64,000 nucleotides of DNA. Source: Roseiarcus sp963770275. Its GTDB lineage: Bacteria; Pseudomonadota; Alphaproteobacteria; Rhizobiales; Beijerinckiaceae. Positions 8,407 to 18,213 of the stretch are shown here, piece by piece; positions within the stretch are counted from its first letter, which is position 1, and every line of letters starts with the position of its first letter. Location of the stretch: contig CAVYPD010000005.1 of NCBI GenBank assembly GCA_963770275.1, positions 62,001-126,000 on the forward strand, written 5' to 3'. Below the pieces are notes generated by a model. The model did not search any database, was not told the DNA's origin, and saw nothing but the letters and a program-made list of their open reading frames with translations. The translations under genes were made by a program, and so were the position numbers.

Positions 8407-8590
8407 GCGGCGGCATCGCCTTTCGGTGGACAGCGATCGTCGCCACCATGACGCCGGATCGGCGCCGACATCGTCGAAACACATGGACGAGCGTCGATTG
8501 GCAGCGATGCGTCAGACCGGCGCCGACACTGCAGTCGAAACTACCAGGAGTACGTAGCTTAGGCGGCCTCGGGCGGTCAATTGTTCGACT
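8407..8590 (+). repeat. Two decayed copies of the sdaA 3' end
   Basis: Copy A (about 8428-8500) matches sdaA from GACAGCGTCGTCGCCACCATG (7913 on) through the GGCGCCGACAT and GTCGAAA blocks to TTGG. Copy B (about 8501-8590) matches from ATGCGCCAGACCGGCGCCG through GCAGTCGAAA and GCGGTCAATT to the stop region. Both carry many substitutions and small indels, and neither is translatable. They lie 410-580 bases after the true sdaA stop. Confidence 0.7.
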
Positions 8591-8977
8591 CGGAGTCGCC
8601 TCGTAAGGGTGTCAAGTGTCGCAGCCTTCGACTTGTGCCAAATCTAGTGCCTCTGCGGTGCGGCTCTCGGGGCATTGTATCCTGACTCAATATTGCGTTC
8701 AATGGAGCAATTCCGCGAGCGCTTGCGATCGAGTCGGTACAGTTCATCTTTCCGGCGTAATTGTGATTTCAAATCTGGCGTAATCGGCGGCGGCTGGGCA
8801 GCTACACGCCTCATGTCTTGTCTAATGATTGATTGGTGACGCCGAAGTTAGGTCTTTAAGCTACTCTCGAGCAATTGGAACCGGACGGCGTGCGACTTCG
8901 GGATTGGCGACCGCAAGTCCTTGCAAAACGCTCGAAACCGACTCGCAAATAGCAGCCCGGCGTAGCGGCCCGGAAGC
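8591..8977. other. Gene-free stretch between sdaA copies and bpt
   Basis: About 390 bases with scattered short frames only. Part of it (about 8690-8840) is noticeably AT-richer than the surroundings. I see no RNA gene or terminator I can defend. Confidence 0.35.
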
Positions 8978-9722
8978 CTACCTCTCCACCCGCGCCCAGC
9001 CGTGCAGGCCGAGGCGCTCCTGGGGCAGGTAGCCCGCCTTGTAGCCCATCTTCTTCGACCCCTCGACCCAATAGCCGAGATAGACATGGGGCAGGCCGAG
9101 GCGGCGCGCTTTCTCGATATGATCGAGAATGACGTAGCTGCCGAGCGACCGGCGCGCGACGTCGGGATCGTAGAAGGAATAGACCAGCGACAGGCCGTCG
9201 GCGAGGCGGTCGGTCAGGCAGACCGCGAGCAGGGGCCCCGAGCCCGGCTGATCGCCGGTCCCGCTCCGCACGCGATATTCGGTCAGCACGGTGTCGATAT
9301 GGGTGTCCTCGACCATCATGGCGAAATCGAGCGACGACATGTCGGCCATGCCGCCCTCGGGATGCCGGGCGTCGAGATAGGAGCGGAAGAGGACGTAGTG
9401 CTCGTTGGTCGGTTTCGGCGCGACAAAGGCGCCGACAACGTCGGGGTTCGCCCGCGATGGCGCGGCGCTGGCTCTCGGACGGACGGAAATGGTCCACCAG
9501 CACGCGCACCGATACGCAGGCCCGGCAGCTCTCACACGCGGGCCGGTAGGCGATCGTCTGCGAGCGGCGAAATCCGGTCTGGGTCAAGAGGTCGTTGAGG
9601 GGGGCGGCCCGTTTGCCGACCAGATGGGTGAAAATCTTCCGCTCTTGCTGGCCGGGCAGGTAGGGGCACGCCGACGGAGCGGTCAGATAAAACTGCGGGG
9701 CGTCGCGCGCTTCCCTGCTCAC
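8978..9722 (-). CDS. bpt: Aspartate/glutamate leucyltransferase, frameshifted
   Basis: The enzyme transfers Leu from Leu-tRNA to proteins with N-terminal Asp or Glu, marking them for ClpS/ClpAP degradation; clpS is in this window at 35971. The start is GTG 9722 (VSREARDAPQFYLTAPSACP) with GGAG upstream. The N-terminal frame shows CPYLPGQQERK and the Cys motif ACESCRACVSVRV. The C-terminal frame has FRSYLDARHPEGGMADM and VYLGYWVEGSKKMGYKAGYL. The frame changes at about 9450-9460, inside what should read RRAIARANPD, equivalent to +1 or -2 bases. The joined length of about 247 residues fits the family. Confidence 0.85.
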
Positions 9723-9796
9723 ACCGTCTCCAACTCTCCACCGAACATTCGTCGCCGCTTTGAGCAATCCTCTCGAATTGCGCTCAAGCTTGCGAA

Positions 9797-10244
9797 TCAC
9801 AGCCTCCGAACGACCACGACGCCGGCGATGATGTCATGCAGGCAGCGCTTTTCGCCATCGACCAGCGACACCAGCAAGATCGGCGGGAAGAACCAGCTCA
9901 CATAAAACAGCACCGCCTGGACGGCCGCATTGATGAACGGGACCCGCGCGCCGGTGTCCTGCATGCGCATTTCGAGATCCATCGCCCGCATGCCGGGGGT
10001 CGCCATTCTGGGGCCCGAGACGGTGAGCCCGTTGTAGAAAAAGGCGACGAACGGATAGATCGGCGGCAGGAAGAACAGCGCGAGCCCGAAGGTCAGCACG
10101 ATGGAAATGATCCAGAGGACCGCCACCAGCAAGCTGACCAGAAACGAAATCGATGCAGACGGCGAGGATGCGCCGCGTGCGAACGCCCGCGAGCGCGTCG
10201 GCGCGCATCGCATTCGGCGGCGTTGCGGCATAAGCATTGGACAT
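9797..10244 (-). CDS. RDD-family membrane protein, frameshifted
   Basis: The start is ATG 10244 with a GAGGAGG site. The N-terminal frame reads to GVRTRRILAVCIDF. The rest (LVSLLVAVLWIISIVLTFG, PGMRAMDLEMR, VDGEKRCLHDIIAGVVVVRR) continues one frame on. The break is at about 10143-10148 and one inserted base explains it. The joined protein of about 148 residues has the RDD signature (the Arg in GVRTRRILA, Asp in CIDF, and the HDIIAG Asp) and three to four membrane helices. RDD proteins are small inner-membrane proteins, in some cases ion antiporters; the substrate here is unknown. It lies between bpt and the permease gene on the same strand. Confidence 0.75.
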
Positions 10245-10305
10245 TAGAGCCTCCTCGCGCGGGCTCACCCAGCGCGGTCAGGATGTGGGAGACGCCCGCG
10301 CTAAG

Positions 10306-11662
10306 TCAAGACCGACGTGGGAATAGGTTGTGCGTGACCGCCTCGCGCTGGCCAAGGAGGCCCGAGGGGCGCAGCGCGATGAAGAGGGTCAACAGCACAT
10401 AAACCGCGATGTCGCGATCATCGATCGGGAACAAGGCCGACCAGCCGGTCTCGACGGCGCCGACGATGAGCCCGCCAAGGAAAGCGCCGGGCAGCGACCC
10501 GATGCCGCCGATGATCGCCGCGGTCAGCGCCTTCAAGGTGAGCGTCGCCGAGAGGCTGTAGCCGACCGCGCCGAAGGCTGCCGTCATGGTTGCGCCGGCC
10601 AGGCCAGCCAGGGCTCCCGATAGCGCAAACGCGCGCGCGGTGATTGCGGCCGGACTGATCCCCATCAGCTCGGCGGCGAGCGGATCGTCGGCATAGGCGC
10701 GCAATTCGCGCCCGAGGCGGCTGAAGCGAAAGATGACGACGAGGACGAGACCGGCGGCGAGCGTGAGGGCGCTGACGACAAAGGCCATCGGCGTGGCGAC
10801 GGCCACAAAGTCGCCCGCGCGCGCGAGTGCGAACGGCTGGTTGAGCTGCGGGCTCATCCAGCTCGATCGGTCGCCCTGCGCCAGACGCAGGAGCTCGCGC
10901 AAGAAAATCGCCAGGCCCACGGTCGCCACCAGCACCTGCTGACCCCGAGCCTGGCGCAGCGGAATGAACACCACGCGCGCCGACGCGAACCCCCAGGCGG
11001 AAGCGACCGCGGCCGCGAGCACGAAGGCTGCGGTCAGCAAGGGGGCGGGCGGCCAGCCGAGCATGGCGAGCGCTGCGATCGCCGCCGCATAGCCGCCCGC
11101 GGCGGCGATTTCGCCGAAGGCGAAATTGATGCGTCCGATCAGGGCGTAGACCAGCGAATAGGCCGCAGCCAGGAGCGCGTAGATCGACGCCAGCGGCAGC
11201 CCGCCCAGCGCCATTTGCAATCCATAGGCGACCGCGTGCGGAACGACGGGCAGGGCGCTCAAGTCGCCGAGGGGCGCGGGATCGGCGGCTCGACCCTCCG
11301 GCGTCGCCAGCCAGTAGCGAACGAGAAAGAAGAGCTGCGTTTCCGATAAGGGCTGGCCGTCGAGGGTCAACGACGTCAGATCGCGGGATTCGTGGGGGCG
11401 TCCGGGCAAACGAAAGCGGCAGGCGGCGAGATGATTTTGAGGCTCTTCGCCCTGCGCCTGAGCGGTGAAGACGACGTTCAGACCGCGCCCATCCGCGTCG
11501 GGCGCTTGGGTCAGAATGGCGATCCGCGCCTCTTGCGGCATGAGCGCCGGCAGGGCCATGCGGCAAAGCCGCGCCTGGTCGGTCTCCAGCGACCGGCGAG
11601 CAGCCGGCGAGCGTTGCGGCGGCCATGAGAAGGATCAGGAGAACGCCTGCGCGGCGCCTCAA
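10306..11662 (-). CDS. Branched-chain amino-acid-type ABC permease with N-terminal extension, frameshifted
   Basis: The C-terminal about 300 residues are a LivH-type permease with around eight helices and the typical FAFGEIAAAGGYAA, ALTAAIIGGIGSLPGAFLGG and RPSGLLG segments. It is preceded by an unusual exported region: a TTG start at 11662 (RBS GGAGG), a signal with a lipobox-like LAGC, then about 120 soluble residues with two Cys (ARLCRM..., LAACRF...). The signal and the rest are in different frames; one extra base at 11590-11596 is implied. TTG overlaps the TGA of the CGNR gene (TTGA), indicating coupling. No LivM, LivG or LivF gene is nearby. Confidence 0.75.
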
Positions 11663-12295
11663 GCCTCGCGCCTCCGCGCCGCGAGGCGCCGCTGCTTGGC
11701 GCGGTTGCCGCAGACTTCCATTTCGCACCACCGCCGACGGTTGTTCTTGCTGCGATCATAGAACAACCAGCCGCAGGCGTGGCCGCCGCATTCTCTGATG
11801 CGGTGAAAATCGCCTTCCGTGAACAGCCGGACCGCCGCGAGCGCGATCGGACCGAGCGCCGCCTCGACCGGCGAAGCGCGCACGCTCCACTGCCAGCGGC
11901 ACGACGCAACGCCGGGCGCGAGCTCGGCCTTGGCGACACATCGCGCATGAAGCGCGGAGAGGCTGGCGAGCGCCGCTTCCGGCGGCTTGGCGCGATGTCC
12001 GAGCGCCACGCCGATATCGTGGATCGCCTCGCGAAGCGCGACCGCCTGCGCCAGGAGATCGGCGGCGAGATCCGCATTCTCGGCCACGCGCTTCCGCAAC
12101 CGAGTCGGCCTCTTCGACGGGCAACGCCTTCGCGTGCCGGAGCCATTCGACGACGTTCGCGGCCTCGCGAAAGTGGTTCTGATGCGAGGGAAAGCCGCGG
12201 CCGGATTCGGTGTTGGCGAAGTTGAGCGCGAGATCGTCGGCGATCAGGTCCAGCGAGCCAGCGCGAGAGGGGAGGTCGGGCGATGTAACCGTCAT
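11659..12295 (-). CDS. CGNR zinc-finger (ABATE domain) transcriptional regulator, frameshifted
   Basis: An ATG at 12295 opens the N-terminal stress-induced (ABATE) domain: DLIADDLALNFANTESGRG is typical. The second frame carries helices and the C-terminal CGNR zinc finger: HRIRECGGHACGWLFYDRSK, then RRWCEMEVCGNRAKQRR with the CGNR tetrad itself. One inserted G at about 12100 separates the halves; the joined protein is about 211 residues. It is probably a DNA-binding regulator. It is divergent from the binding-protein gene at 12370 across 74 bases and coupled to the permease, so it may control this transport set. Confidence 0.8.
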
Positions 12296-12369
12296 TTGCG
12301 TCTTTACAAGTTATGGCACGCTGGCTAGTGTCCGCAAGCTAACCTGTCAAACGCACTTAAGAGGTTAAC

Positions 12370-13486
12370 ATGCGGACAGCCATTCTGAAGTCCATGTCCG
12401 ATCGCCCTGTCGTTGTTGCTCGCTGGCGGAGCCCACGCGCAGCTCAAACTCGCCGTCGCTGGACCGGTCACCGGAGCCAACGCGGCCTTCGGCGCGCAAC
12501 TGACTCAAGGCGTCCAGCAGGCCGCCGAAGACATCAACAAGGCCGGCGGCATTCTGGGGCAAAAGATCGAAGTCGAAGTCGTGGACGACGTTTCCGATCC
12601 CAAGCAGGGCGTGTCGGTCGCCAACAAACTGGTCGGCGACGGCGTCAAGTTCGTTGTCGGCCACTTCAACTCCGGCGTGACGATGCCCGCCTCCGACGTC
12701 TATGCGGAAAACGGCATGCTCTTCATCACCCCGTCGGCGACAAATCCCAAGATCACGGACCGCAAGCTGTGGGACGCGTTCCGCACCTGCGGACGCGATG
12801 ATCAACAGGGCATGGTTTGGGCCGAGCTCGCGCGCGACAAACTGAAGGGCAAGAAGATCGCGGTCATTCACGACAAGACCACCTACGGCAAAGGGCTCGC
12901 CGACGCCGCGCTCGACAACATGCACAAGTTCGGCGTCAAGGAAGTGCTGTACGAGGGCGTCAACACCGGAGAGAAGGACTATTCGGCGATCGTCTCCAAG
13001 ATCAAGGATTCCGGCGCCGACTATCTGATGTGGGGCGGCCTGCACACCGAAGGCGGGCTCATCCTCCGTCAGATGCGCGACCAGGGCATGAATACGATCA
13101 TGATCTCCGGCGACGGCATCACCGACAGCGAGTTCGCGGCCATCGGCGGTCCGGGCGTGGAAGGCACGCTGATGACCTTCGGTCCCGAACCGCGCAACAA
13201 TCCGAACGCGAAGGCGGCGGTCGACTCGTTCAAGGCGAAAGGGTTCGACCCGCAGGGTTACACCCTCTATTCTTACGCCGCTGTGCAGATCATGAAGCAG
13301 GCGGCAGAGAAGGCGAACTCGCTCGATCCGAAGAAGGTCGCGGAAGTCATGCATTCCGGCATGCCCTTCCACACCGTCATCGGCGACATTTCCTATGACA
13401 AGAAGGGCGACCGCACGACCGTCGACTACGTCTGGTATGTCTGGAAGAAGGGCGCCGACGGCAAGATCGGGTTCGTCCAGCTCTGA
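12370..13486 (+). CDS. Branched-chain amino-acid ABC transporter substrate-binding protein, frameshifted signal peptide
   Basis: A periplasmic binding protein of the LivJ (peripla_BP_6) family, about 371 residues. The mature part begins QLKLAVAGPVTGANAAFGAQ and contains KIEVEVVDDVSDPKQGVSVA, KIAVIHDKTTYGKGLA and the ISYDKKGD tail typical of the family. The ATG at 12370 with AGAGG upstream starts the signal peptide. The hydrophobic part (ALSLLLAGGAHAQ) continues in the next frame, so one extra base lies near 12400. The ligand is probably an aliphatic amino acid. It is divergent from the CGNR-permease pair. Confidence 0.85.
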
Positions 13487-13499
13487 AGGTGCGCCGAGG

Positions 13500-13530
13500 C
13501 CTCTCCGCTCCGTTCAAAGAGCGGGCGGAG
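13500..13530 (+). terminator. GC-rich hairpin after the binding-protein gene
   Basis: CCGCTC (13505-13510) can pair with GAGCGG (13519-13524) around an eight-base loop, and outer bases extend the stem. There is no clear U tract, so it is a weak intrinsic terminator or only a stabilising 3' hairpin. Confidence 0.4.
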
Positions 13531-13761
13531 GGCTTTGCGCAGACGCGTGAACAGCGAGCCGCGAGCCGAAAATCGGTTGGCGCGCGTCCCGCGCGCGTCG
13601 CGCGAGCAGTTGCACGAAGATATTCGACGCGGGGGCCATGCTTCGGTATTTCGTGCCCGTCCCAATCGACAACCGGCAACTCGAAGGTCGGCTTGCTGTC
13701 CGCGCCGGAGCTGCCGGCGACCGTCCTCCTGCGGCGTGCCCATAGGTTCGCTTGATCGCCG

Positions 13762-14951
13762 TCAAGGACGTTGCTCCAGGTTTGTCGCCTTGTATGGCTT
13801 CGCCGGTCGGGCGTCCGACGGGTCCGGCAGTAGGCGCTCGAAGGGCGGAAATATGGATTATTTCGCCGATAGGCTGGGCGTGCCGGTCGCGCGACACCTC
13901 TTTCTGGTGCTCCAAAGGCTCGCTCCGATCTTGACAATTCGCGATGGATCGAATGGCGAACGGCCAGGCGTAATAGACGTACGTCTCGAGAATTGTGCAG
14001 CTAGGCGTTGTTCCCGTCGGTGATCGCTTTCGCGTCGGATCGAGATCGAAGGGGAAGTCCGGATAGAAGTACTTCGTTCTTCGAATCATCCAGTCCAACG
14101 TGATGTCGTCCGCGTACGCGGCCTTCGGGTCTCTGGTCTCTTCGACGATGTAGCCTCCGCCGACATCGCATGCGCGCCAGAGAACCAGACCTGCTCCACC
14201 GTCGTCGTCATATTTCTTGAAAGGCGGCTGCCTCCATAGCGTCGCTTCGAACGGCCAGCGGTGCTCGTCGATCGCGACCGCGTGCAGGTTCACGTCGGTG
14301 ATGGACGAAAGCTCGACGTCGTGGAAGCCGTTTTCATCGCGGTTGAGCCGCCAGGCAATGCGCGGCCGGAATGCCAAGCGAGCCAACGGTGTCGAAAACC
14401 CCGAGAAGCTTGACGCGCAGCTCAGTCGCGATCGTGCGCGTTGTCGGTCAGACGTCGCCAGTCGGCCGGCATTCGATCATTGGGCGGCGTCCGATAGTAG
14501 CGCCACGCCAGCGCCTCCAATTCCTCGTTGCAATTGTCCCGTCAGCAAAAGGCCTGCGGAGCCGAGATATCCGACCAGGGATCGCGCAGTGTAGGCTCCA
14601 CGCGAAAACCCATAGATGAAGATTTCGTCGCCCGGCTCGTACCAGAACGAGAGGAACTTGTAGGCGTGCCGGATGTTCTGCGTCAGCCCCTCGCCAAACG
14701 CGCCGCCGCGGAATCGATCGAACGCGCCAGTTCCCACCCCGCGCTCGTAGTAGATGATGTGCTCCTTGCCCGACCTTCGTGTAGCCGTGGACCTTCTTGT
14801 TGCTATCGTCGTGGCGCGAGCGGCTGTGACCGGAGACCTTCACAAGATGCCGGGAGATCAATCCGCGCATTCGTACGATGTTCGTGTCGGCTGGCCCGAC
14901 GTCGATGTCGTTCCACGTCCCGTCCAGCAGAAGGATAATGCGTTTAACCAT
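13762..14951 (-). pseudogene. DUF2235 (T6SS Tle1-like phospholipase) hydrolase, at least four frameshifts
   Basis: The start is ATG 14951 after an AGAGGGGG site: MVKRIILLLDGTWNDIDV. Pieces of the DUF2235 alpha/beta hydrolase fold appear in order but in changing frames: EPGDEIFIYGFSRGAYTARS (GFSRG nucleophile elbow), LEALAWRYYRTPPNDRMP, LRVKLLGVFDTVGSLGIPA, FHDVELSSITDVNLHAVAID, DVGGGYIVEE, DDITLDWMIRR and a final ALERLLPDPSD-like tail ending at 13762. Shifts fall near 14750, 14525, 14432, 14360 and again near 14165-14200 and 13830. DUF2235 proteins include T6SS phospholipase effectors. This many shifts in one gene points to real decay or a locally bad sequence. Confidence 0.7.
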
Positions 14952-15349
14952 TTGACGGTCCCCCTCTCCCGCGGCTCGTCCCTGGCTCAAGGAAACCGAT
15001 CGGGATGGCTCGCCTCGCCTCAGGTTGCTTCACGCAACCCTTCAGGTTTTGGACCGTATCTCACCCTCGTTCATCCGCTGTGATGCGTATCACAGTCTGA
15101 GCCAGCCGTTCGGAGGTCCGGACGGCGAGATGCGGGGGCCGCGGAGTTCGAAGCCAAGGTTCCGACGCCAAGCCCTCGCCCGTGCGGAATGATCGGGATG
15201 AAGCGCGGGCCTGGTGCGCCAGAGCGCCAACCTGGACGCATGGGCTAGGCGTTGCGCGGCTTGCTCCGTCCGACCTTTGCGGCCATAAGGCCGCTCCGTC
15301 GGGAAGCGTAGCGCTCCCGGCCAATTCGCTGTCCGTCGAGCCCGCTTCC
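14952..15349. other. Divergent intergenic region between DUF2235 and proS
   Basis: A stretch of 398 bases upstream of two divergent genes. It holds the perfect CRP-type palindrome at 15079-15094, the ribosome site of DUF2235 next to 14952, and otherwise no gene that I can support. Confidence 0.5.
15079..15094. promoter_or_regulatory. CRP/FNR-type operator, perfect palindromic half-sites
   Basis: TGTGATGCGTATCACA has the half-sites TGTGA and TCACA spaced by six bases, identical to the Escherichia coli CRP consensus; the outer C and G extend the dyad to seven bases per arm. It lies 128 bases before the DUF2235 start and 256 bases before the proS start. The window also encodes a class III cyclase. 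Which CRP-family protein binds, and which gene it controls, is inference. Confidence 0.5.
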
Positions 15350-16679
15350 ATGCGTCTTTCCCGTTATTTCCTGCCGATTCTGAAGGAGACGCCGAAAGAG
15401 GCGGAAATCGTCTCGCATCGGCTGATGTTGCGCGCCGGCATGATCCGGCAGGAGGCGGCGGGCAGTTACGCCTGGCTGCCGCTCGGCGTCCGGGTGCTGC
15501 ACAAGATCTGCGCCATCGTCCGCGAGGAGCAGGACCGCGCCGGCGCGATCGAGGTTCTGATGCCGACCATCCAGTCGGCGGACCTCTGGCGCGAATCCGG
15601 ACGCTACGACGATTACGGCAAGGAGATGCTGCGCATCCGCGACCGGCACGACCGCGACATGCTGTACGGGCCGACCAACGAGGAGATGATCACCGAGATC
15701 TTCCGCGCCTCGGTGCGCTCCTACAAGGATCTGCCGCTCAATCTCTATCACATCCAGTGGAAGTTTCGCGACGAGGTGAGGCCGCGCTTCGGCGTGATGC
15801 GCTCGCGCGAGTTCCTGATGAAGGACGCCTACACCTTCGACCTCGATCAGGCGGGCGCGCGCCATTCCTACAACAAGGATGTTCACCGCTTACTTGCGCA
15901 CGTTCGCGCGGCTCGGCCTGACCGCCATTCCGATGCGGGCGGAGTCCGGCCCGATCGGCGGCGACCTCAGCCACGAGTTCGTCATTCTGGCGTCGACCGG
16001 CGAGAGCGAAGTGTTCTGCCACCGCGACTATCTCTCGTTCAAGACGCCGCCCGAGGACATCGACTTCGGCAGCGTCGAGACGATGCAGGGGGTCGTCGAC
16101 AAGTGGACCTCGCTCTACGCCGCCACGTCCGACAAACACGATGCGGCCGCATTCGAGCGGCTCGATCCCAAGGACCAGATTTCCGCGCGCGGGATCGAGG
16201 TCGGCCATATTTTCTACTTCGGAACCAAGTACTCGGCTCCCATGAAGGCGGTCGTCAACGGACCGGACGGCAAGGAGCACGCCGTGCATATGGGCTCATA
16301 CGGCATCGGCCCGAGCCGGCTCGCCGCCGCGCTGATCGAGGCCAACCACGACGAGAACGGCCCGATCTGGCCGGAAGCGGTCGCGCCGTTTCGCGTCGGG
16401 CTCATCAATCTGAAAGTTGGCGACGCCGCCTGCGACGGGGCTTGCGCGCGCATCTACGCTTCGCTCGGCAAAGCTGGCGTCGACGTGCTCTATGACGACC
16501 GCGACGACCGGCCGGGCGCGAAGTTCGCGACCATGGATCTGGTCGGCGCGCCGCACCAGGCGATCGTCGGTCCCAAGAGCATCGCCGAGGGCAAGGTCGA
16601 GCTCAAGACCCGCCGCGGCGGCGAGCGCGAGCTGATCAGCGTCGATGCGGCGATCGCCCGGCTCGGCGGGCAGGCGTGA
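15350..16679 (+). CDS. proS: Prolyl-tRNA synthetase, one frameshift
   Basis: Charges tRNA-Pro. The first frame begins MRLSRYFLPILKETPKEAEI and shows motif 2 sequence (QWKFRDEVRPRFGVMRSREF). The second carries MRAESGPIGGDLSHEF, the HMGSYGIGPSRL motif 3 and the anticodon-binding C-terminus (DDRPGAKFATMDLVGAPHQ). The joined protein of about 442 residues is the short alphaproteobacterial type without the editing insertion. One extra G at about 15876-15879 (AAGGATG) breaks the frame. Since the enzyme is essential, a sequencing or assembly error is the best explanation. It precedes lolC and lolD, a common rhizobial arrangement. Confidence 0.9.
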
Positions 16680-16685
16680 CGAGGG

Positions 16686-16895
16686 GCAGCCCTCATCCGG
16701 CGCCATGGCCCGTTCATCGGGCGGAACGCTATGGCGCCACCTTCTCCCGAGGGAGAAGGGAAGGGGCAGCATCTCCCCTCTCCAACGGGAGAGGGGTTGG
16801 GGGTGAGGGTTCGACGCGCTTCCGCCTTTGGCCTGGTCCCTCATCCGGCCGACTTCGTCGGCCACCTTCTCCCCGAGGGAGAAGGGAAGGCGCTC
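16686..16895. repeat. REP-like palindromic intergenic repeats
   Basis: Two copies of a CTCATCCGGC...GGCCACCTTCTCCC...GAGGGAGAAGG unit (about 16694-16770 and 16841-16890). Between them is a hairpin-capable CTCCCCTCTCCAACGGGAGAGGGG with a GGGTGAGGG tail. Such CCTCATCCGGC/CACCTTCTCCC units are dispersed extragenic repeats in many Rhizobiales. They fill the proS-lolC gap and could form stable RNA hairpins in the shared transcript. Confidence 0.7.
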
Positions 16896-16929
16896 GCCAG
16901 CCGCGAGGCGCGCTTTGACGGCCGTCGCG

Positions 16930-18213
16930 ATGGAGGCGCCCGCTGTCCAGGCGGCCCCGGCCACCAAGGCGTTCTCCGCTTTCGAATGGATGGTCGCGTT
17001 TCGCTATCTTCGCGCGCGCAACGCCCAGCGCTCGATCTCGGTCATCGCCGGCTTCTCGTTCCTTGGCATCGTGCTTGGCGTCGCGGCGCTGATTGTCGTC
17101 ATGTCGGTGATGAACGGCTTTCGCCACGATCTCATGGACAAGATGATCGGCCTCAACGGCCACATGTTCCTGCAAGGGGTCGAGACGCCGCTCACCGACT
17201 ACGATGCGGTGACGCAGCGCGTCAGCAAGGTTCCAGGCGTCACCTTGGCGCTGCCGCTGGTCGAGGGCCAGGCGTTCGCGAGCTCCCCCTATGGTTCGTC
17301 CGGCGCGCTGGTGCGCGGCATTCGCGGGAGCGATCTGGCGCGGCTGCCCGGAGTCGAGGGGCACATCATCCAGGGCTCGCTCGACGGCTTTGACGCCGGC
17401 CAGGGCGTGGCGGTCGGCTCCAAGCTTGCCGAGCATTTGAGCCTGAGGACCGGCGACAAGATCACCATCATCGCGCCCCATGGCGCGGAGACGCCGTTCG
17501 GCGTCACGCCGCGCATGAAGAGCTATACGGTTGCGGCCATTTTCCAGATCGGCATGACGACCTTCGACAACACCTTCATCTTCATGCCGCTTGAGGAGGC
17601 CCAGACCTTCTTCAATCAGGACGGCCAGGCGAATGTGATCGAGGTCTATGTCGCCGATCCCGACAATATGGACGCGATGCGGCGCAAAATTGAGCCGGCG
17701 CAGGGGCGGCCGATGATCGACACCGACTGGCGCCAGCTCAACCGCAGCTTTTTCGACGTGCTCGCGGTCGAGAGCAACGTGATGTTCGCCATTCTGACGT
17801 TGATCATGCTGGTGGCCGCGCTCAACATCATCTCCGGCCTCATCATGCTGGTGCAGGACAAGGCGCGCGCGATCGCCGTCCTGCGCACGATGGGCGCGAC
17901 GCGCGGCGCGATCATGCGCATCTTTCTCATCACCGGCGCGACCATCGGATTCGTCGGCACCGGCGTCGGCCTCGCGCTTGGGCTCCTGGTCGCCTACAAC
18001 GTCGAGCCGATCCGCAAGGGTTTGAGCTGGATCACCGGCGCCAATCTCTTTCCTTCCGAATTCTATTTCCTGTCGCAATTGCCCTCGCGCGTCGAAATGA
18101 CGGACGTTCTCTCCGTCGTCGCGATTGCGCTGATCCTGTCGCTCGCGGCGACGATCTATCCGTCCTGGCGCGCGGCCAAGCTCGATCCGGTCGAGGCGCT
18201 GCGCTATGAATGA
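16930..18213 (+). CDS. lolC: Lipoprotein-releasing ABC transporter permease LolC/LolE family
   Basis: A 427-residue inner-membrane protein of the Lol system, which detaches mature lipoproteins for transfer to the outer membrane. It has one N-terminal helix (ISVIAGFSFLGIVLGVAALIVVM), a large periplasmic domain and three C-terminal helices of the FtsX type. FEWMVAFRYLRARNAQRSIS and the TIYPSWRAAKLDPVEALRYE ending are family hallmarks. ATG 16930 is taken as start because the upstream in-frame part is repeat DNA. The last eight bases overlap lolD, implying coupling. Alphaproteobacteria usually have this single LolC/E-type permease. Confidence 0.9.
   Translation: MEAPAVQAAPATKAFSAFEWMVAFRYLRARNAQRSISVIAGFSFLGIVLGVAALIVVMSVMNGFRHDLMDKMIGLNGHMFLQGVETPLTDYDAVTQRVSKVPGVTLALPLVEGQAFASSPYGSSGALVRGIRGSDLARLPGVEGHIIQGSLDGFDAGQGVAVGSKLAEHLSLRTGDKITIIAPHGAETPFGVTPRMKSYTVAAIFQIGMTTFDNTFIFMPLEEAQTFFNQDGQANVIEVYVADPDNMDAMRRKIEPAQGRPMIDTDWRQLNRSFFDVLAVESNVMFAILTLIMLVAALNIISGLIMLVQDKARAIAVLRTMGATRGAIMRIFLITGATIGFVGTGVGLALGLLVAYNVEPIRKGLSWITGANLFPSEFYFLSQLPSRVEMTDVLSVVAIALILSLAATIYPSWRAAKLDPVEALRYE

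Noticed and set aside
16729..18078. Minus-strand open frame of 449 codons over lolC
   Set aside because: It is antisense to a clear LolC gene and to repeat DNA; the His/Asp/Arg-rich composition is typical of such shadows.
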